Assembly: GCA_951813255.1 (NCBI GenBank)
Contig: OX638353.1
Location: 1,612,001 to 1,676,000 of the forward strand
Reading direction: 5' to 3'
Origin: an uncultured Dehalococcoidia bacterium
GTDB lineage: Bacteria; Chloroflexota; Dehalococcoidia; Lucifugimonadales; JAAXIE01
DNA length: 64,000 nt
Part shown: in pieces, positions 34,400-44,409 of the stretch
Position numbering within the stretch: the first letter of the stretch is position 1
Layout of the letters: each line of letters opens with the position of its first letter
Notes under the pieces: generated by a model
The model's input: the letters and a program-made list of their open reading frames with translations, nothing else
Told to the model about the DNA's origin: nothing
Database searches by the model: none
Made by a program: the position numbers and the translations under genes

Positions 34400-35722
34400 T
34401 CACCTTAGCTCGTCCCAGCTGGACGCATCCATGAAATCGGCCCAGCGGCTGTATAAACACCGAACGTTCTCTTCCGAGATGTGTGTATCTACAGTCCCAG
34501 GAACCACTCCCTCAGTATCGCCCCTGCCAAGCCGCTGCTGATAATTATACGGATAGCGTCTGGCGATAGTGCCCTTACTAGCGGCTGAGGCGTATCCCCA
34601 GTTCTCCATGTCGTCTTGCTCGGTCATTCCCCCCGGTCCGGAGTAGCGCATATAGAAATGCCGCAGGGCGTCTTTCACCTCTTGGGGCGCATCCTTGTCC
34701 ACCAAAAACCAGCGCCAAGCCTCAGTTTGCAGCGCTCCTCGCGGGTGCCATACAGCAATGGAGCGAGGTTGCCTAGCTAGGAACGACATGTGGGGAAATA
34801 TGTTGGCAACTACACCTAGTACACGAGCTTTCTGACCTAATCGCCGTTTGCGTTCTTCGTGGCAGTGCTCAAAGTACTCGTTCACGACAGGGTTATCCCC
34901 AAAGAACGACGTGTTCGGCACGTCCTCTCCCTGAAGGATGCTGGTCGCCGCGTGGCCCGTGCCCGGAAAGGAAATGAGTAGCCTTTCTGAGGCTCGGTGC
35001 TGGTCGGTATCCCGCCGACCTCGTCCGCTGGGACCGATACCCGCTAAGTCCACTGATCGGTGGCTGATGTTATGGTACGAATCCCCAGCGAAATTCTCTG
35101 ATGGGAACTTCCAGTTGCACGGCATTGTCCACTTTTGGACGCCTCCCAGCACTTCGGAGCCTCCCTCACGTCCATCCCTACAGTCGAGCAGGTTGTCTAG
35201 ATGGAGTCGCATCTCACCAAGGTAGTCTAGGAAAGGGGGAGCCTTGGGGTCCCAAGTAGCCCATATCGAGCCCTTGTAGTGGGCAATTTGGGCAACCTCT
35301 ATAAGACCCCACTCAGATTTGTCCAATTCATCGTCATAGGCTTCCTTCAGGTAGGGAACTCCGGCAAGTGTGCCATCTGTAGCGAAACTCCAACCGTGGT
35401 AAGGACATGTGAACACGGTGGCGTTTCCTTCGTCGTAGCGGCACACCTTCATGCCCCGGTGGCGGCAGGTGTTGAGGAAGACGTGAACTCGCCGTTCACG
35501 ATCGCGCACCAAGATAACTGACTCTTCGCCCATGCACGACGTGAAATAATCGCCTGGGTTTGGAATCTGTGACTCGTGACCGACGAACAACCAAGCCCGG
35601 GCGAACACCTGCTCTTGCTCCTTCAGGTAAAGTTCGTCGCTGACGAAAATCTCGCGGCTAATCCTACCCTTCTCAACGTCTACTAAGCTTCTAGCCGTGC
35701 CGTTTGCGATGTGACTTGCCAT
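34400..35722 (-). CDS. Rieske ring-hydroxylating oxygenase, alpha subunit (second)
   Basis: 440 residues. Rieske motif CRHRGMKVCRYDEG...CPYHGW and iron site SENFAGDSYHNISHRSVDL. It is a distant paralogue of the plus-strand alpha subunit and converges on the alpha/beta pair. No second beta gene is near, so it may be an alpha-only enzyme or share the one beta. AAAGGAG lies 12-18 bases before ATG 35722. It is followed upstream by the dehydrogenase gene in the same direction, 39 bp apart, likely one operon. Confidence 0.93.
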   Translation of the reverse strand: MASHIANGTARSLVDVEKGRISREIFVSDELYLKEQEQVFARAWLFVGHESQIPNPGDYFTSCMGEESVILVRDRERRVHVFLNTCRHRGMKVCRYDEGNATVFTCPYHGWSFATDGTLAGVPYLKEAYDDELDKSEWGLIEVAQIAHYKGSIWATWDPKAPPFLDYLGEMRLHLDNLLDCRDGREGGSEVLGGVQKWTMPCNWKFPSENFAGDSYHNISHRSVDLAGIGPSGRGRRDTDQHRASERLLISFPGTGHAATSILQGEDVPNTSFFGDNPVVNEYFEHCHEERKRRLGQKARVLGVVANIFPHMSFLARQPRSIAVWHPRGALQTEAWRWFLVDKDAPQEVKDALRHFYMRYSGPGGMTEQDDMENWGYASAASKGTIARRYPYNYQQRLGRGDTEGVVPGTVDTHISEENVRCLYSRWADFMDASSWDELR

Positions 35723-35761
35723 ATCTATGGTTCACTCCTTTCGACGGCTCGGGACGGGTGC

Positions 35762-36649
35762 CTAATCCTCGATCCTAGGGCGCAATTGAATCCCGGCAAC
35801 TTGCTCTACCGCAATGGCAGCACCCGGAAACCCCAGATCGCCTAGGTTCATGGCTTGGGCACGCTTGAACACTTCGTCTGTGATGGAGCCCATTAAGGCA
35901 GGGGCCTCAAGGTCTTTAGCCAGCTTGCAAGCTAGGTCAATGTCCTTCGCTACTATGTCCAACTCACCTGTGCCGGCATGGAACGTGCGGTCGAATATGG
36001 CCTCATAGGAAGCATCGAACATCCTGTTGGCACCGGCGCTCACTGGCACCACTTGGGCGAGAATGTTGAGGTCGACCCCAGCTTTCGCTGCGATCAGGAA
36101 CCCTTCCACTGATGCAATGAAATTGGCATAGCCCATGTATTGGGTCACGAGTTTGGCAATGCATCCCTTCCCTTGGCGCCCTACATGAAAAACGTTGCGG
36201 CCAAATGCCTGCAATATGGGCTGATATTTGGCAAAAGTGTCTTGATCACCGCCGACCATGACCGTCAGGTTGGGGACACGCCCGCTAACCGGCGCATCCA
36301 GCATATTGATGCCACGGGCTTGACAAGCCTGCGCCACGCTGGAAATGGTGCCTGGGGCGTTCGTAGTTAGATCGACATACCCAGATCCTGGGCTTAAGCC
36401 TGCCAATACTCCGTTGTCGGGGTCCAGGATGCTGGCTTCCATCGCGGCGGGGCCCGGTAAGGAGGTAAACACCAACTCGCTAGCCTGGGCTATGAGGCGA
36501 GGGCCCTCGGCCCAGTTCGCCCCCTTTTGACAAAGACTTGCGGTAGCCTCACGCCTCAGATCGTATACGAAGAGTTCATGGCCAGCATCCAGAATACAAC
36601 TGGCCATCATGCTGCCCATCTTGCCGGTGCCGATGAAGCCGACCCGCAT
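35762..36649 (-). CDS. 3-Hydroxyisobutyrate dehydrogenase-like oxidoreductase
   Basis: 295 residues. NAD(P)-binding MRVGFIGTGKMGSMMA, substrate loop DAPVSGRVPNLTVMVGG and catalytic-Lys segment GKGCIAKLVTQYM (family GxxxxxK-N). The family oxidises beta-hydroxy acids. ATG 36649 has GAGGAGG just upstream. It is first in an operon with the second Rieske alpha subunit, so it may act on a downstream hydroxy acid or semialdehyde, which is inference. The canonical Asn after the Lys is replaced (KLVTQ for KLxNN), so activity may differ. Confidence 0.9.
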   Translation of the reverse strand: MRVGFIGTGKMGSMMASCILDAGHELFVYDLRREATASLCQKGANWAEGPRLIAQASELVFTSLPGPAAMEASILDPDNGVLAGLSPGSGYVDLTTNAPGTISSVAQACQARGINMLDAPVSGRVPNLTVMVGGDQDTFAKYQPILQAFGRNVFHVGRQGKGCIAKLVTQYMGYANFIASVEGFLIAAKAGVDLNILAQVVPVSAGANRMFDASYEAIFDRTFHAGTGELDIVAKDIDLACKLAKDLEAPALMGSITDEVFKRAQAMNLGDLGFPGAAIAVEQVAGIQLRPRIED

Positions 36650-37596
36650 CAGGCCTCCTCTTTGAAGCATCGTAGGGTGGCTACGAACAAAGCAATTGAA
36701 CCGGTTGGAAGTGAGGCAAAGAGAGCCATCGTTAGATTACCACGGGACCATGGTACTTGTCGGTCAGAGGGGGCGTCAATCGATAGTCGTGCGGCTAGGT
36801 CTATTGACCAGAATCGTGGCTTTATTCCCGCTGCGAGGACCCGCTACAGGGACGATGACCCAGTAACTGGGGGCAATGGCGTCGTCTGGATCCACCCAAT
36901 CTTAGTGTACTCATCTCCTTATCGAGACAGCTAAGCTACCCTCCGTAACCATCACAACAGTCATTTCGGGCCACTTCTTTCACTAGGGCTGGGAAGTAAG
37001 AAGTATTCTGCGTACACAGCGGCGTAGCATTTTGCCACCAGGCGGCGCCTACGGGCCAGTTCATTGCGCAAGCAGAGTTTCCTCTCTTAGTAGACAGGAG
37101 GCACCTCTTCAGAGTGGGGTCTCTCCAAAGATAACAGGACTAGGGTTTGGCTATAGGTTCAAATGCAAACGTTAAGCTAGAGGTTCGTCATTCTGCCCAG
37201 CGTGGTGGAGGGAGAACTAACTTGGAAGAAAAGCTGTCGGTCTACTGAGACGGTGGCAAATTTGATGCTGGTCGTCGATTTGGAAGGTGGTTGCGCGGAG
37301 GGGGAGATACGATGTCGCCGCGGTCTTCGGCGGAGCATACGCCGACCGGTATGCAGGCTGGTTTGGGAGGCAATGTGATCGTGCCTCGGGCGTAGGCTGT
37401 TGTTGTGCGTGCGGAGGTTGGTTCTGCTCATCCTGCGAGCCTTGAACCCGAACCTGTAGCTGTTGTGTGCGGGCTATGGTCAAGTGTGCTTGTTTAGGCC
37501 TTGGCTTTCATGGTGGCTGGTATAATCTGGAGACACGCCACCCCGAAGGAATACTGAAATGCCGAGTTTAAAGTCGTGGCTCTCCACGAGGCGAAG
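36650..37596. other. Intergenic boundary of the defence island, no gene
   Basis: No supported gene. The promoter of the dehydrogenase operon is expected near 36660-36760. GTATAATC at 37519-37526 could be a -10 box for the next gene. Confidence 0.45.
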
Positions 37597-37857
37597 ATGT
37601 CGTCGGCCACTACCGGGAAGAGTTCCCAAATAGCTCAGGAGTATGCCAGTTATATCACACGCCTGCGCCCCGACGAGGCTGGCAGACTCACACCCTCAGA
37701 TGGAGAAACCGTCGCCACCGTGCGCCGTCGTCTGGGTTCGGCTGTCAAGGCGTCGGGAAGAAGCATGAAAATAAAGCGCGTCGATACCGAAATCTACTTT
37801 TGGGACGACCCTCCGAAGAGACGTGGCGGGAGGCCACGCAAGAATCCGCTGCCCTGA
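37597..37857 (+). CDS. Small AT-hook-like protein, 86 aa
   Basis: Ends in PKRRGGRPRKNP, an AT-hook-like basic motif (GRPRK) that can bind the minor groove of DNA. The rest (SSQIAQEYASYITRLRPDEA followed by GRLTPSDGETVATVRRRLGS) is helical and has no known fold. ATG 37597 is chosen; 37576 is possible. A nucleoid or regulatory role is an inference. Confidence 0.55.
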   Translation: MSSATTGKSSQIAQEYASYITRLRPDEAGRLTPSDGETVATVRRRLGSAVKASGRSMKIKRVDTEIYFWDDPPKRRGGRPRKNPLP

Positions 37858-38069
37858 CCCACCACGGACTGCCCGCACACGGCTCCGGGTCAGTGCCCGA
37901 CCCTAACCTTGGGCTAACACAATGCTCGTGTTTAGCTGTCTTCCTGCCTTCCGTGACCACTCCCCATAGCCGTCGCATTGCGTGTCGAAACGACCGCCGA
38001 AGGCGCGCCAACTTGCTCTTCCCGACGATAGACGAGGTAGCGGACGCCGTTGGGCCGCCAGCAACGGCC

Positions 38070-38309
38070 CTAGCTCGGAGCGAGACGCGCCGGGGCGGAA
38101 GAACGCCCCCCCAAGGCTTTTCTGAGCGTCCACCTCGCGACATCCTCCAAGTGGTTAACCTGTTGCCGGAGGTCCGCTCTCGAATTCTCATGCTCCTCTC
38201 TGAGCCTGCCGATCTGAGCCGGAAGAACCTCGATCTTCTGACTAGCCAGTTGCTCTGCGTCAGACCTGTCCCTCTTCAGCATTGCGGCCACATCCAGCAC
38301 AACTGGCAC
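38070..38309 (-). CDS. Possible small coiled-coil protein
   Basis: 79 residues. LKRDRSDAEQLASQKIEVLP, then AQIGRLREEHENSRADLRQQ forms a predicted coiled coil. No family recognised and no clear ribosome-binding site. No gene is supported in the rest of 37858-38862. Confidence 0.3.
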   Translation of the reverse strand: MPVVLDVAAMLKRDRSDAEQLASQKIEVLPAQIGRLREEHENSRADLRQQVNHLEDVARWTLRKALGGRSSAPARLAPS

Positions 38310-38862
38310 TGACTATGCGAGGAATGCAGCCACATAGAAGATGACAGGCAGGCAATGGAGTCGGGTGCGAAGTATACGATGACCGCAGGCACAAGCGCCG
38401 GCGACCGACTGGTCTTTCCGTCCGGGGCACCATTGGTATGTTTCGTGGTAACAGGTGTCGGGGTCGATTTCCCGAACCCTCCATCGTGTCCTAAACCGCA
38501 GGCGTTCGTAGCTCAGGCGGACTCGGAAGTCTTCTCCGCGTGAGGGAGCGCTAAGTCCGGCCAGCCATATGTTGTCACCTGCATTGGGGAAGTATCCAAC
38601 CTGCCAGGTTCGTCTATGTCCTTGCCTCCACGACGCATCCTGACACTCATGGGTGTTTGTGACATTTGGATGGTCGCGGTCCTATCGACCGTTGGCCTTC
38701 TCCGCCTTTGAATATAGCATTAGAGCCACTGGATATGCGGTCGGAAGGAATGACTGTACGCCCTTGGGACAGAGGATTAAGCGGTGGATAGTATAACAAG
38801 CCGCGTGTGGGCCTTATGGGTCCAAGGCTCTTCTCCAACACGGCTCAATCCGCGCCAAGACC

Positions 38863-39621
38863 CTAAGTCTGGCGAGAGTGCCAGAATCGACCGACTTCTT
38901 CGACGTATAGAGGCCAGGAATATGTGCGCTGGGGATTGAACATTCCGAAGTTGTTCGGATGGTGGGTGTGAAGCCACAAGAATGACTTCATGCCCGGCCC
39001 GAGTTCGATGAGCCCGGTCTCGTAGTGAGCATCTAGACTGAATTTAGGACCAGTTCTGATCGTTCGCGGGTCATGCGCCCTGCGGCAGAACTTCCCCAGA
39101 ATGACTTTCTTCGCGGCGTCCCCTTGTGTTACGACAACGTCCGGTGCCAGGATGCGTAGCTCGTCTGGGATGTAGCCACGGCATTTCTTGAACAATATCG
39201 AGTCAGCTTGGCTCCTGCCGTCCTTGTTCTGACAGCACTTGGCGCTGTTGACGTGGGCAAAGTAAAGCCGGGCATCGGGAATAGTGAGCTGCGGCTCGAA
39301 CTGGCGGAGCAACTCGAAAGCCATCTCGTGCGTGCGGTACCAATGCTTGTGCTTCGGGAGTTTCTCTACATCTCTAGCCAGTTCCATCGTCTGGACGGCT
39401 TTGGCTGTGCGTCGCTGCGGACTCGCATCTGCATCCCCGGAGTCCAGCGAGAGGAATAGCAGACGTGGGAGCGTCGCCTCTTCATAACGCGGACCCACGA
39501 AACTCATCTTGGCTTCCGTGAAGTTCGGGGAGTTGGCTGAGCACTCTTCAAGATACTGGCAGCCAAAGTTGAGAGGGTGTATTCCGCGTGACATGTATAG
39601 CTCTTCAAGTTCTTCGAGCAT
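38863..39621 (-). CDS. Uracil-DNA glycosylase-like protein
   Basis: 252 residues. Segments LLFLSLDSGDADASPQRRT, ARLYFAHVNSAKCCQNKD, DELRILAPDVVVTQGDAAKK and FLWLHTHHPNNFGMFN match the order of the UDG superfamily (active-site loop, central strand, and the His-x-Pro-type loop). Cys residues at FGCQYLEEC and KCCQ...KKC could bind an iron-sulfur cluster, as in family 4-like enzymes. The activity is not proven; related proteins occur in defence loci. Confidence 0.55.
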   Translation of the reverse strand: MLEELEELYMSRGIHPLNFGCQYLEECSANSPNFTEAKMSFVGPRYEEATLPRLLFLSLDSGDADASPQRRTAKAVQTMELARDVEKLPKHKHWYRTHEMAFELLRQFEPQLTIPDARLYFAHVNSAKCCQNKDGRSQADSILFKKCRGYIPDELRILAPDVVVTQGDAAKKVILGKFCRRAHDPRTIRTGPKFSLDAHYETGLIELGPGMKSFLWLHTHHPNNFGMFNPQRTYSWPLYVEEVGRFWHSRQT

Positions 39622-40238
39622 GCTACCTCCAACGTGTGCAGGTCCGCGCGAGCGCTTTCAGACTACTATACGCCAAGGTCTACTAGCTAGTGTCGTATGG
39701 TTTGGTTGTTCCATCCGTGACAGGCGGGAACGCTGGTAGAAAACGGGACTCACAACAGGAGCAGGGATTGCTATCCAGATCACGTATACATTTCTCCGGC
39801 CGTAGCAGTAGAAGAGGTGAAATCTGTGGATACAGTATGGAAACTACGTGGTATCGAATTGTAGCTGCTATAGAAAGCCCTCCTTAGATGCCCACCTTGC
39901 TATTGACCCGGGGCCCCACCGGGCAAACTGATACACTTAGCCTGCCCCAAGTGGACGGTCGAGGGGGGCATCGACGGCTTGGTTCTCAAGGTATCGCTGA
40001 CGCCTCGTCGGGATCAAACAAGCATTTGAGCAACTACGCCGCTCTGAGCCGGGGCATTGGAGCGTTTGTTGGTGAGAGTCTAGGCCAAGCACACAAAGCA
40101 ACGCTGGGTATGTCGCTTGTGCTGCCGCGTACAGTTGGGTGTATGAACGGTGGTCACCCTTAGCTGTGACGACAGGATTTACGCGAGGTAACGCCTATGG
40201 GCGTCGCTTGGAGTGTGCCACAAAGGAGCATAACCCGT
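39622..40238. other. Intergenic, no supported gene
   Basis: A 91-codon frame at 39888-40163 lacks a ribosome-binding site and a known domain; I do not support it. Nothing else is recognised. Confidence 0.4.
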
Positions 40239-40616
40239 ATGTTGAGAAAGCTGCTACGCCTCTTGGGGTGGGGTCATGACGCTTCCGACGATAGGCCCAC
40301 ACCGCCCCCGCCAAATGAGATGCCATTAGAGACACCTCGGATGGTGCCAATGATGGATGATGCGACACAAATAGCGACAGGGTTGCGGGCAGTCCATGAC
40401 CGTGCAGGGCACGGCCAGCAGTCCTTGATGATTCACCTTTTCGGAATCAGATACGCTAACGAGATCAAACAGACTAGGGTCAGGGCAAGCGAACTCATGG
40501 TACTGGCTGGACTACCCAAACTGGGGCCCACGCTGAACAGCGGGGTCCGGATGGCACCCTATGTCACGTTGACACCGGAGGCCGTCAGGCTGCTGGAAAG
40601 GCTGGTCAAGGAATAG
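40239..40616 (+). CDS. Hypothetical protein, 125 aa
   Basis: ATG 40239 (LRKLLRLLGWGHD) with AAAGGAG upstream. A basic amphipathic N-terminus, a Pro-rich linker (PTPPPPNEMPLETPRM) and a helical C-terminus (NEIKQTRVRASELMVLAGLP). Family unknown. The C-terminal part could be a small winged-helix. Confidence 0.5.
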   Translation: MLRKLLRLLGWGHDASDDRPTPPPPNEMPLETPRMVPMMDDATQIATGLRAVHDRAGHGQQSLMIHLFGIRYANEIKQTRVRASELMVLAGLPKLGPTLNSGVRMAPYVTLTPEAVRLLERLVKE

Positions 40617-41556
40617 CTTGTCAGCACTGAGGACGGCTGGCTTTGTTGAAAAACCTCAAGTTTTTTGAACAGCTACAAGGAATTATGCAACAGAGGTTGC
40701 CACATCCACATCTGCGCGTGCTATAGACCCAATCCATGGGATTTAGCGCCTCCGTGTCCGACGGCCGGTCGGTCAGAACCTCGGCCATGGTTCCTATGCT
40801 CTTGAAACACGTGGTGGGGCCGTCGATACAGGCCATGGATCTGGCCGCATGGAAGCTGCGGGAGTGCGAGCCATGTGCGCTCAAGGGCACCAGCGAGATG
40901 AACCTCGTTCTGCGGTGATCTCTTGATGACGGAAGGGGACATCATGGCCTCGACACATACTCGTTACGTATCCGCATCTATATGGGTATTATTCTAGTAT
41001 GTGCGAAGGAGGAGGCCAAGTCTTGATCACGCGCGACGGTCTGGGCGGGCTGATAGGTCTCTCGGAATCGAGAATTTCCAGAATGGTGGCCCGACTGGCT
41101 TGGTCACCAGCGTATCCCTCGCTGCGCGTGGTCGCCTCGCCCTCTCTGACCGTCCTGGCCCTGTGGGGCCGGGACGTCGGTAGCCACTGCCATAGAGAGA
41201 TGGAGTGCAGAGCCAACTGCTGCGGGGAAGCGCACGACAATCGATAGACCATCGTACCACAAACCCGGCACCTGGCCCGCAACATCCACCACACCGAAAC
41301 TGTGCATCGTTTCATGGCGATGCTTGTCCGTCAGGCGAGGTCGAGTCCAGCCCTCGGACCGTGCGACTGGACCCGCCGCACTGTACGTGCCGACGCCTTC
41401 GGCCACAGTACTACAATTGCTGCACGACCCTTTCTAGCAGGCTGCTGAAAAATGGGTCTATGGGATAAGATGGCACTCCCTAAAGGGAGGCGAGGGCCAA
41501 CTATCCCCCGAGGTAGTCCGGAACTCCGAGCGGGACTTCAACTAGAGAGGAAGAGG
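40617..41556. other. Mobile-DNA debris, no supported gene
   Basis: Contains the IS-end-like segment at 40641-40668, the third promoter copy at 40975-41001 and a solo IS5-like inverted repeat preceded by CTAG at 41434-41455 (CAGGCTGCTGAAAAATG). Frames near 41100-41400 may be transposase debris, but I cannot name a family. Confidence 0.45.
40975..41001 (+). promoter_or_regulatory. Third copy of PadR-type promoter block
   Basis: CATCTATATGGGTATTATTC, followed by TAGTATG, aligns with the padR promoter at 13613-13639 with the same TATTAT and start-codon spacing. The short frame after it (ATG 40999) has no recognisable product. Confidence 0.5.
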
Positions 41557-41982
41557 ATGACCACGGATTGGGAAGACAACATCAAAGCATTGGTGCTTGC
41601 ACAAGGCAAGCTTGTAGGCAAAGATCCGGTGCCCTTCGTCCAGCGCACCACACGTCTCCCCCAAGAGCGTGGCGTCTATATGTTCTCCGATGTAGAAGGT
41701 CCTCACATTTGCTATGCCGTGGGACGCTCTGCCGACCTTCAGACGAGGCTTCGGGACCATTGGGATGGTAATGACCCTCAAGCTGATCTCTGTGGCAAGC
41801 TGAAAACTGAGGGCATGGCCCAAGATAACCGGGAGTCTAGGGACTGGATCACGAAGCATGTTGCAGTCCGCTGGCTGACTAGCGACGAGATTCCTATGGA
41901 CGACGGCTACCTCGAGCAGTTTCTGATAGCGGTACTTCGCCCACGGTTTAACAGGCCACCTGGCGGCACTGCCACAAGATAA
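41557..41982 (+). CDS. GIY-YIG nuclease-like protein
   Basis: 141 residues, ATG 41557 with GAGAGG and GAGG upstream. GVYMFSD...ICYAVGRSADLQTRLRDHW is a GIY-YIG fold with GVY and YAVG in place of the two signature triplets and the conserved Arg in RLRDHW; a later Glu is in YLEQFLIAVL. Whether it cuts DNA is uncertain because of these changes. It is adjacent to the type I restriction locus. Confidence 0.7.
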   Translation: MTTDWEDNIKALVLAQGKLVGKDPVPFVQRTTRLPQERGVYMFSDVEGPHICYAVGRSADLQTRLRDHWDGNDPQADLCGKLKTEGMAQDNRESRDWITKHVAVRWLTSDEIPMDDGYLEQFLIAVLRPRFNRPPGGTATR

Positions 41983-42259
41983 GCTCCGCGCTCCACTCCG
42001 CTCGGTTCTGAGCTAGGTATCCGGCTAAAGGGTTTCTAATCGTCTAAGTCCTTGACCCACCACGAGGTTACGCCGTACTGCCCAACTGGTTGCCAATCCC
42101 GTGAGTATCGTCTAGATGTCTCTTGGTCCCGGTCCGGTCCATCTGAGCTGTTCAGCATCACTCCTTTCTTGGCGTCGGCTCTCTTTGTTTATCTTCCGTC
42201 GTGCCTCGTTGGCCTCTGTCTCCCACCTCGGATAGTGAATCCTCCTAGTCCGTGCAGGC

Positions 42260-43740
42260 TCATGGCGCAGGCATCGCCAAATCGCTTGCGATCTCCTCAA
42301 GCTGCTCCAGAGCGGTGCGGAGGTCTTCGACGATTTCTTCGGCCAGTTGGTCGGGTGGGGGGAGGTTGGCTGAGTCTTCCATGCTTTCGTCGCGTAGCCA
42401 GAAGATATCGAGGTTGGCCTTGTCGCGCTTGATGAGGTCTTCGTAGCTGAATCGGTGGAAGCGGTCGGTCTCCTGGCGCTGGTGGCGGTTTTCGGGGTTG
42501 TAGCAGGCCACGAAGTCGTCGAGGTGAGAGCGGTCTAAGCGGTTGGTCTTCAAGGTGAAGCGCTGGTTGGTGCGCAGGTCGTATATCCAGAGGTCTTGGG
42601 TCCACGGGGCCTCGCTGGCGGGCTTGCGGTCGAAGAAGAGGACGTTGGCCTTGACCCCTTGGGCGTAGAAGACACCCGTGGGGAGGCGCAGCAGGGTGTG
42701 GGCGTCGCATTCCAGCAGCAGGTGGCGTCGCACCGTCTCGCCAGCCCCACCCTCGAAGAGCACGTTGTCTGGCACAACGACAGCCGCTTGGCCGTTGATG
42801 TTGAGCAGAGAGCGTACGTGTTGCAGGAAGTTGAGCTGCTTGTTGCTGGTGGGGGCCCAGAAGTCGGGGCGCTGGACTCTCCCGCTCTCTCGCTCGGACT
42901 CCCCTTCGGCGTTAACGAAGGTGAGAGCAGATTTGCGCCCAAATGGAGGATTGGTCAACACCATGTCGTAGTGCTTCCCCGGTACGCTGCGCAGGCTGTC
43001 GTCGACGACGATATTGGTCTCCTCGCCGCCGATGCTGTGCAGGTAGAGGTTCATGACCCCGAGGCGGGCGGCGCTGTCGACGATCTCCCAGCCGTGGAGG
43101 GCATCGTCCCGTAGATGGGCCAACTGGCCTTGGTTCATGGTGGGGAAGTGCTTGGCGATGTAATCGTGGGCGGCCAGCAGGAAGCCGCCGGTGCCACAGG
43201 CGGGGTCGCAGATGGTCATGCCTGGTGCGGGGCGCATGACGTCGACGATGGCTTGAATCAGGGGACGGGGGGTGAAGTACTGGCCCGCGCCGCTCTTCAC
43301 GTCTTGGGCGTTGCGCTCGAGGAGGGACTCGTAGGCGTCACCTTTTACGTCGGCGCTGAGGGCTGACCAGTTCTCGCTGTTAATCAGTTCCTTGATGAGG
43401 CGGGTGAGCATGGCGGGTTCTTGGATGCGGTTCTGGGCCTTGCGGAAGATGACGCCTAGGTGCCGGTCTGGCGTCCGAGGGTATCGAGGGTCTGGCGATA
43501 GTGGGTGTCTAGGGCATCGCCGTCCCGCTGCAAGAGGCTGGACCAGTCGTAGCCTTGGGGGATGTTGGGGGGCTGGTAGCCGGGCAGCAGGGTGAAGGGT
43601 GGTTGGGTGCGCTCGTGCATCATTTTGAGGAAGATGAGATAGCTCAACTGCTCCAAGTAATCGCCATAAGAGAGGCCGGCGTCACGGAGGACGTTGCAGT
43701 AATTCCAGAGCTTTTGGCCGACGCTGGATGAGGTCGTCAT
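42260..43740 (-). pseudogene. hsdM: Type I methyltransferase subunit HsdM, frameshifted
   Basis: The N-terminal helical domain (VGQKLWNYCNVLRDAGLSYG, then YLEQLSYLIFLKM) is in one frame from 43740 and ends at a stop at 43456. The catalytic domain continues in another frame: GVIFRKAQNRI, GQYFTPRPLI, CDPACGTGGFLLA and NPPFGRKS (the NPPF methylation motif). A single-base indel near 43455-43465 joins them. Full length would be about 490 residues, normal for HsdM, which adds N6-methyladenine and is needed for both modification and restriction. Either the gene is dead or there is a sequence error at one base. Confidence 0.9.
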
Positions 43741-44409
43741 TGGGCATGTCCTCGTTCGTACGTGAAGTCTCCTAGTCGCTAGGAGTCTTGGCTGAACCCT
43801 AAATCTGATTTGCTGACTGAAAGAAGATGCTAGTAGGGCTGTCTTCACTGAGCCAACTAGTTTGTACAGAAGGGTCTATGCTCTGCAGTGCCACTACCAG
43901 CCTTTCTACTGCTCCGAAGCACGTCTGTGCATCGTCAGAAGACGGGTAGTAGTAATCGATGTCAGTCCTCATCGAAATGTGGCCGCTATTCGTAAGCTGG
44001 GCGAAGACGGTAGCCTTACCGTGCACCAGGCTGTTCCGCGTGCGCACTAGCACATGTAGTTCTTGAAGGGGCTGTTGGCCAGGGATGAGACCATGCCCTC
44101 CATTTAATAGAGCAGGCACTATATACCATTTGTCTTCATGCGTTAAGTGCTCAAAATACTTGCTGAAGTGTGAGGCCGATGTTTTTCGGGTAGCATAATA
44201 ATTTATGAACGCTTCTGCTGATAGGGCAGAAAACACCACTGCCTCGGTTAAATATTCGCAACGATCCTCCAACAATCTAACCCGCTTAGCGGTATGTGCT
44301 GCGAGATCATCCGGATCAGGTCTGCCAGTTCGCGATATGTGGATTTCCTCATAAGCTAAGTAGGTCTCTTCCTCATCCTCCAACTCTTTGTGAGCATTCA
44401 CTCCTCTAA

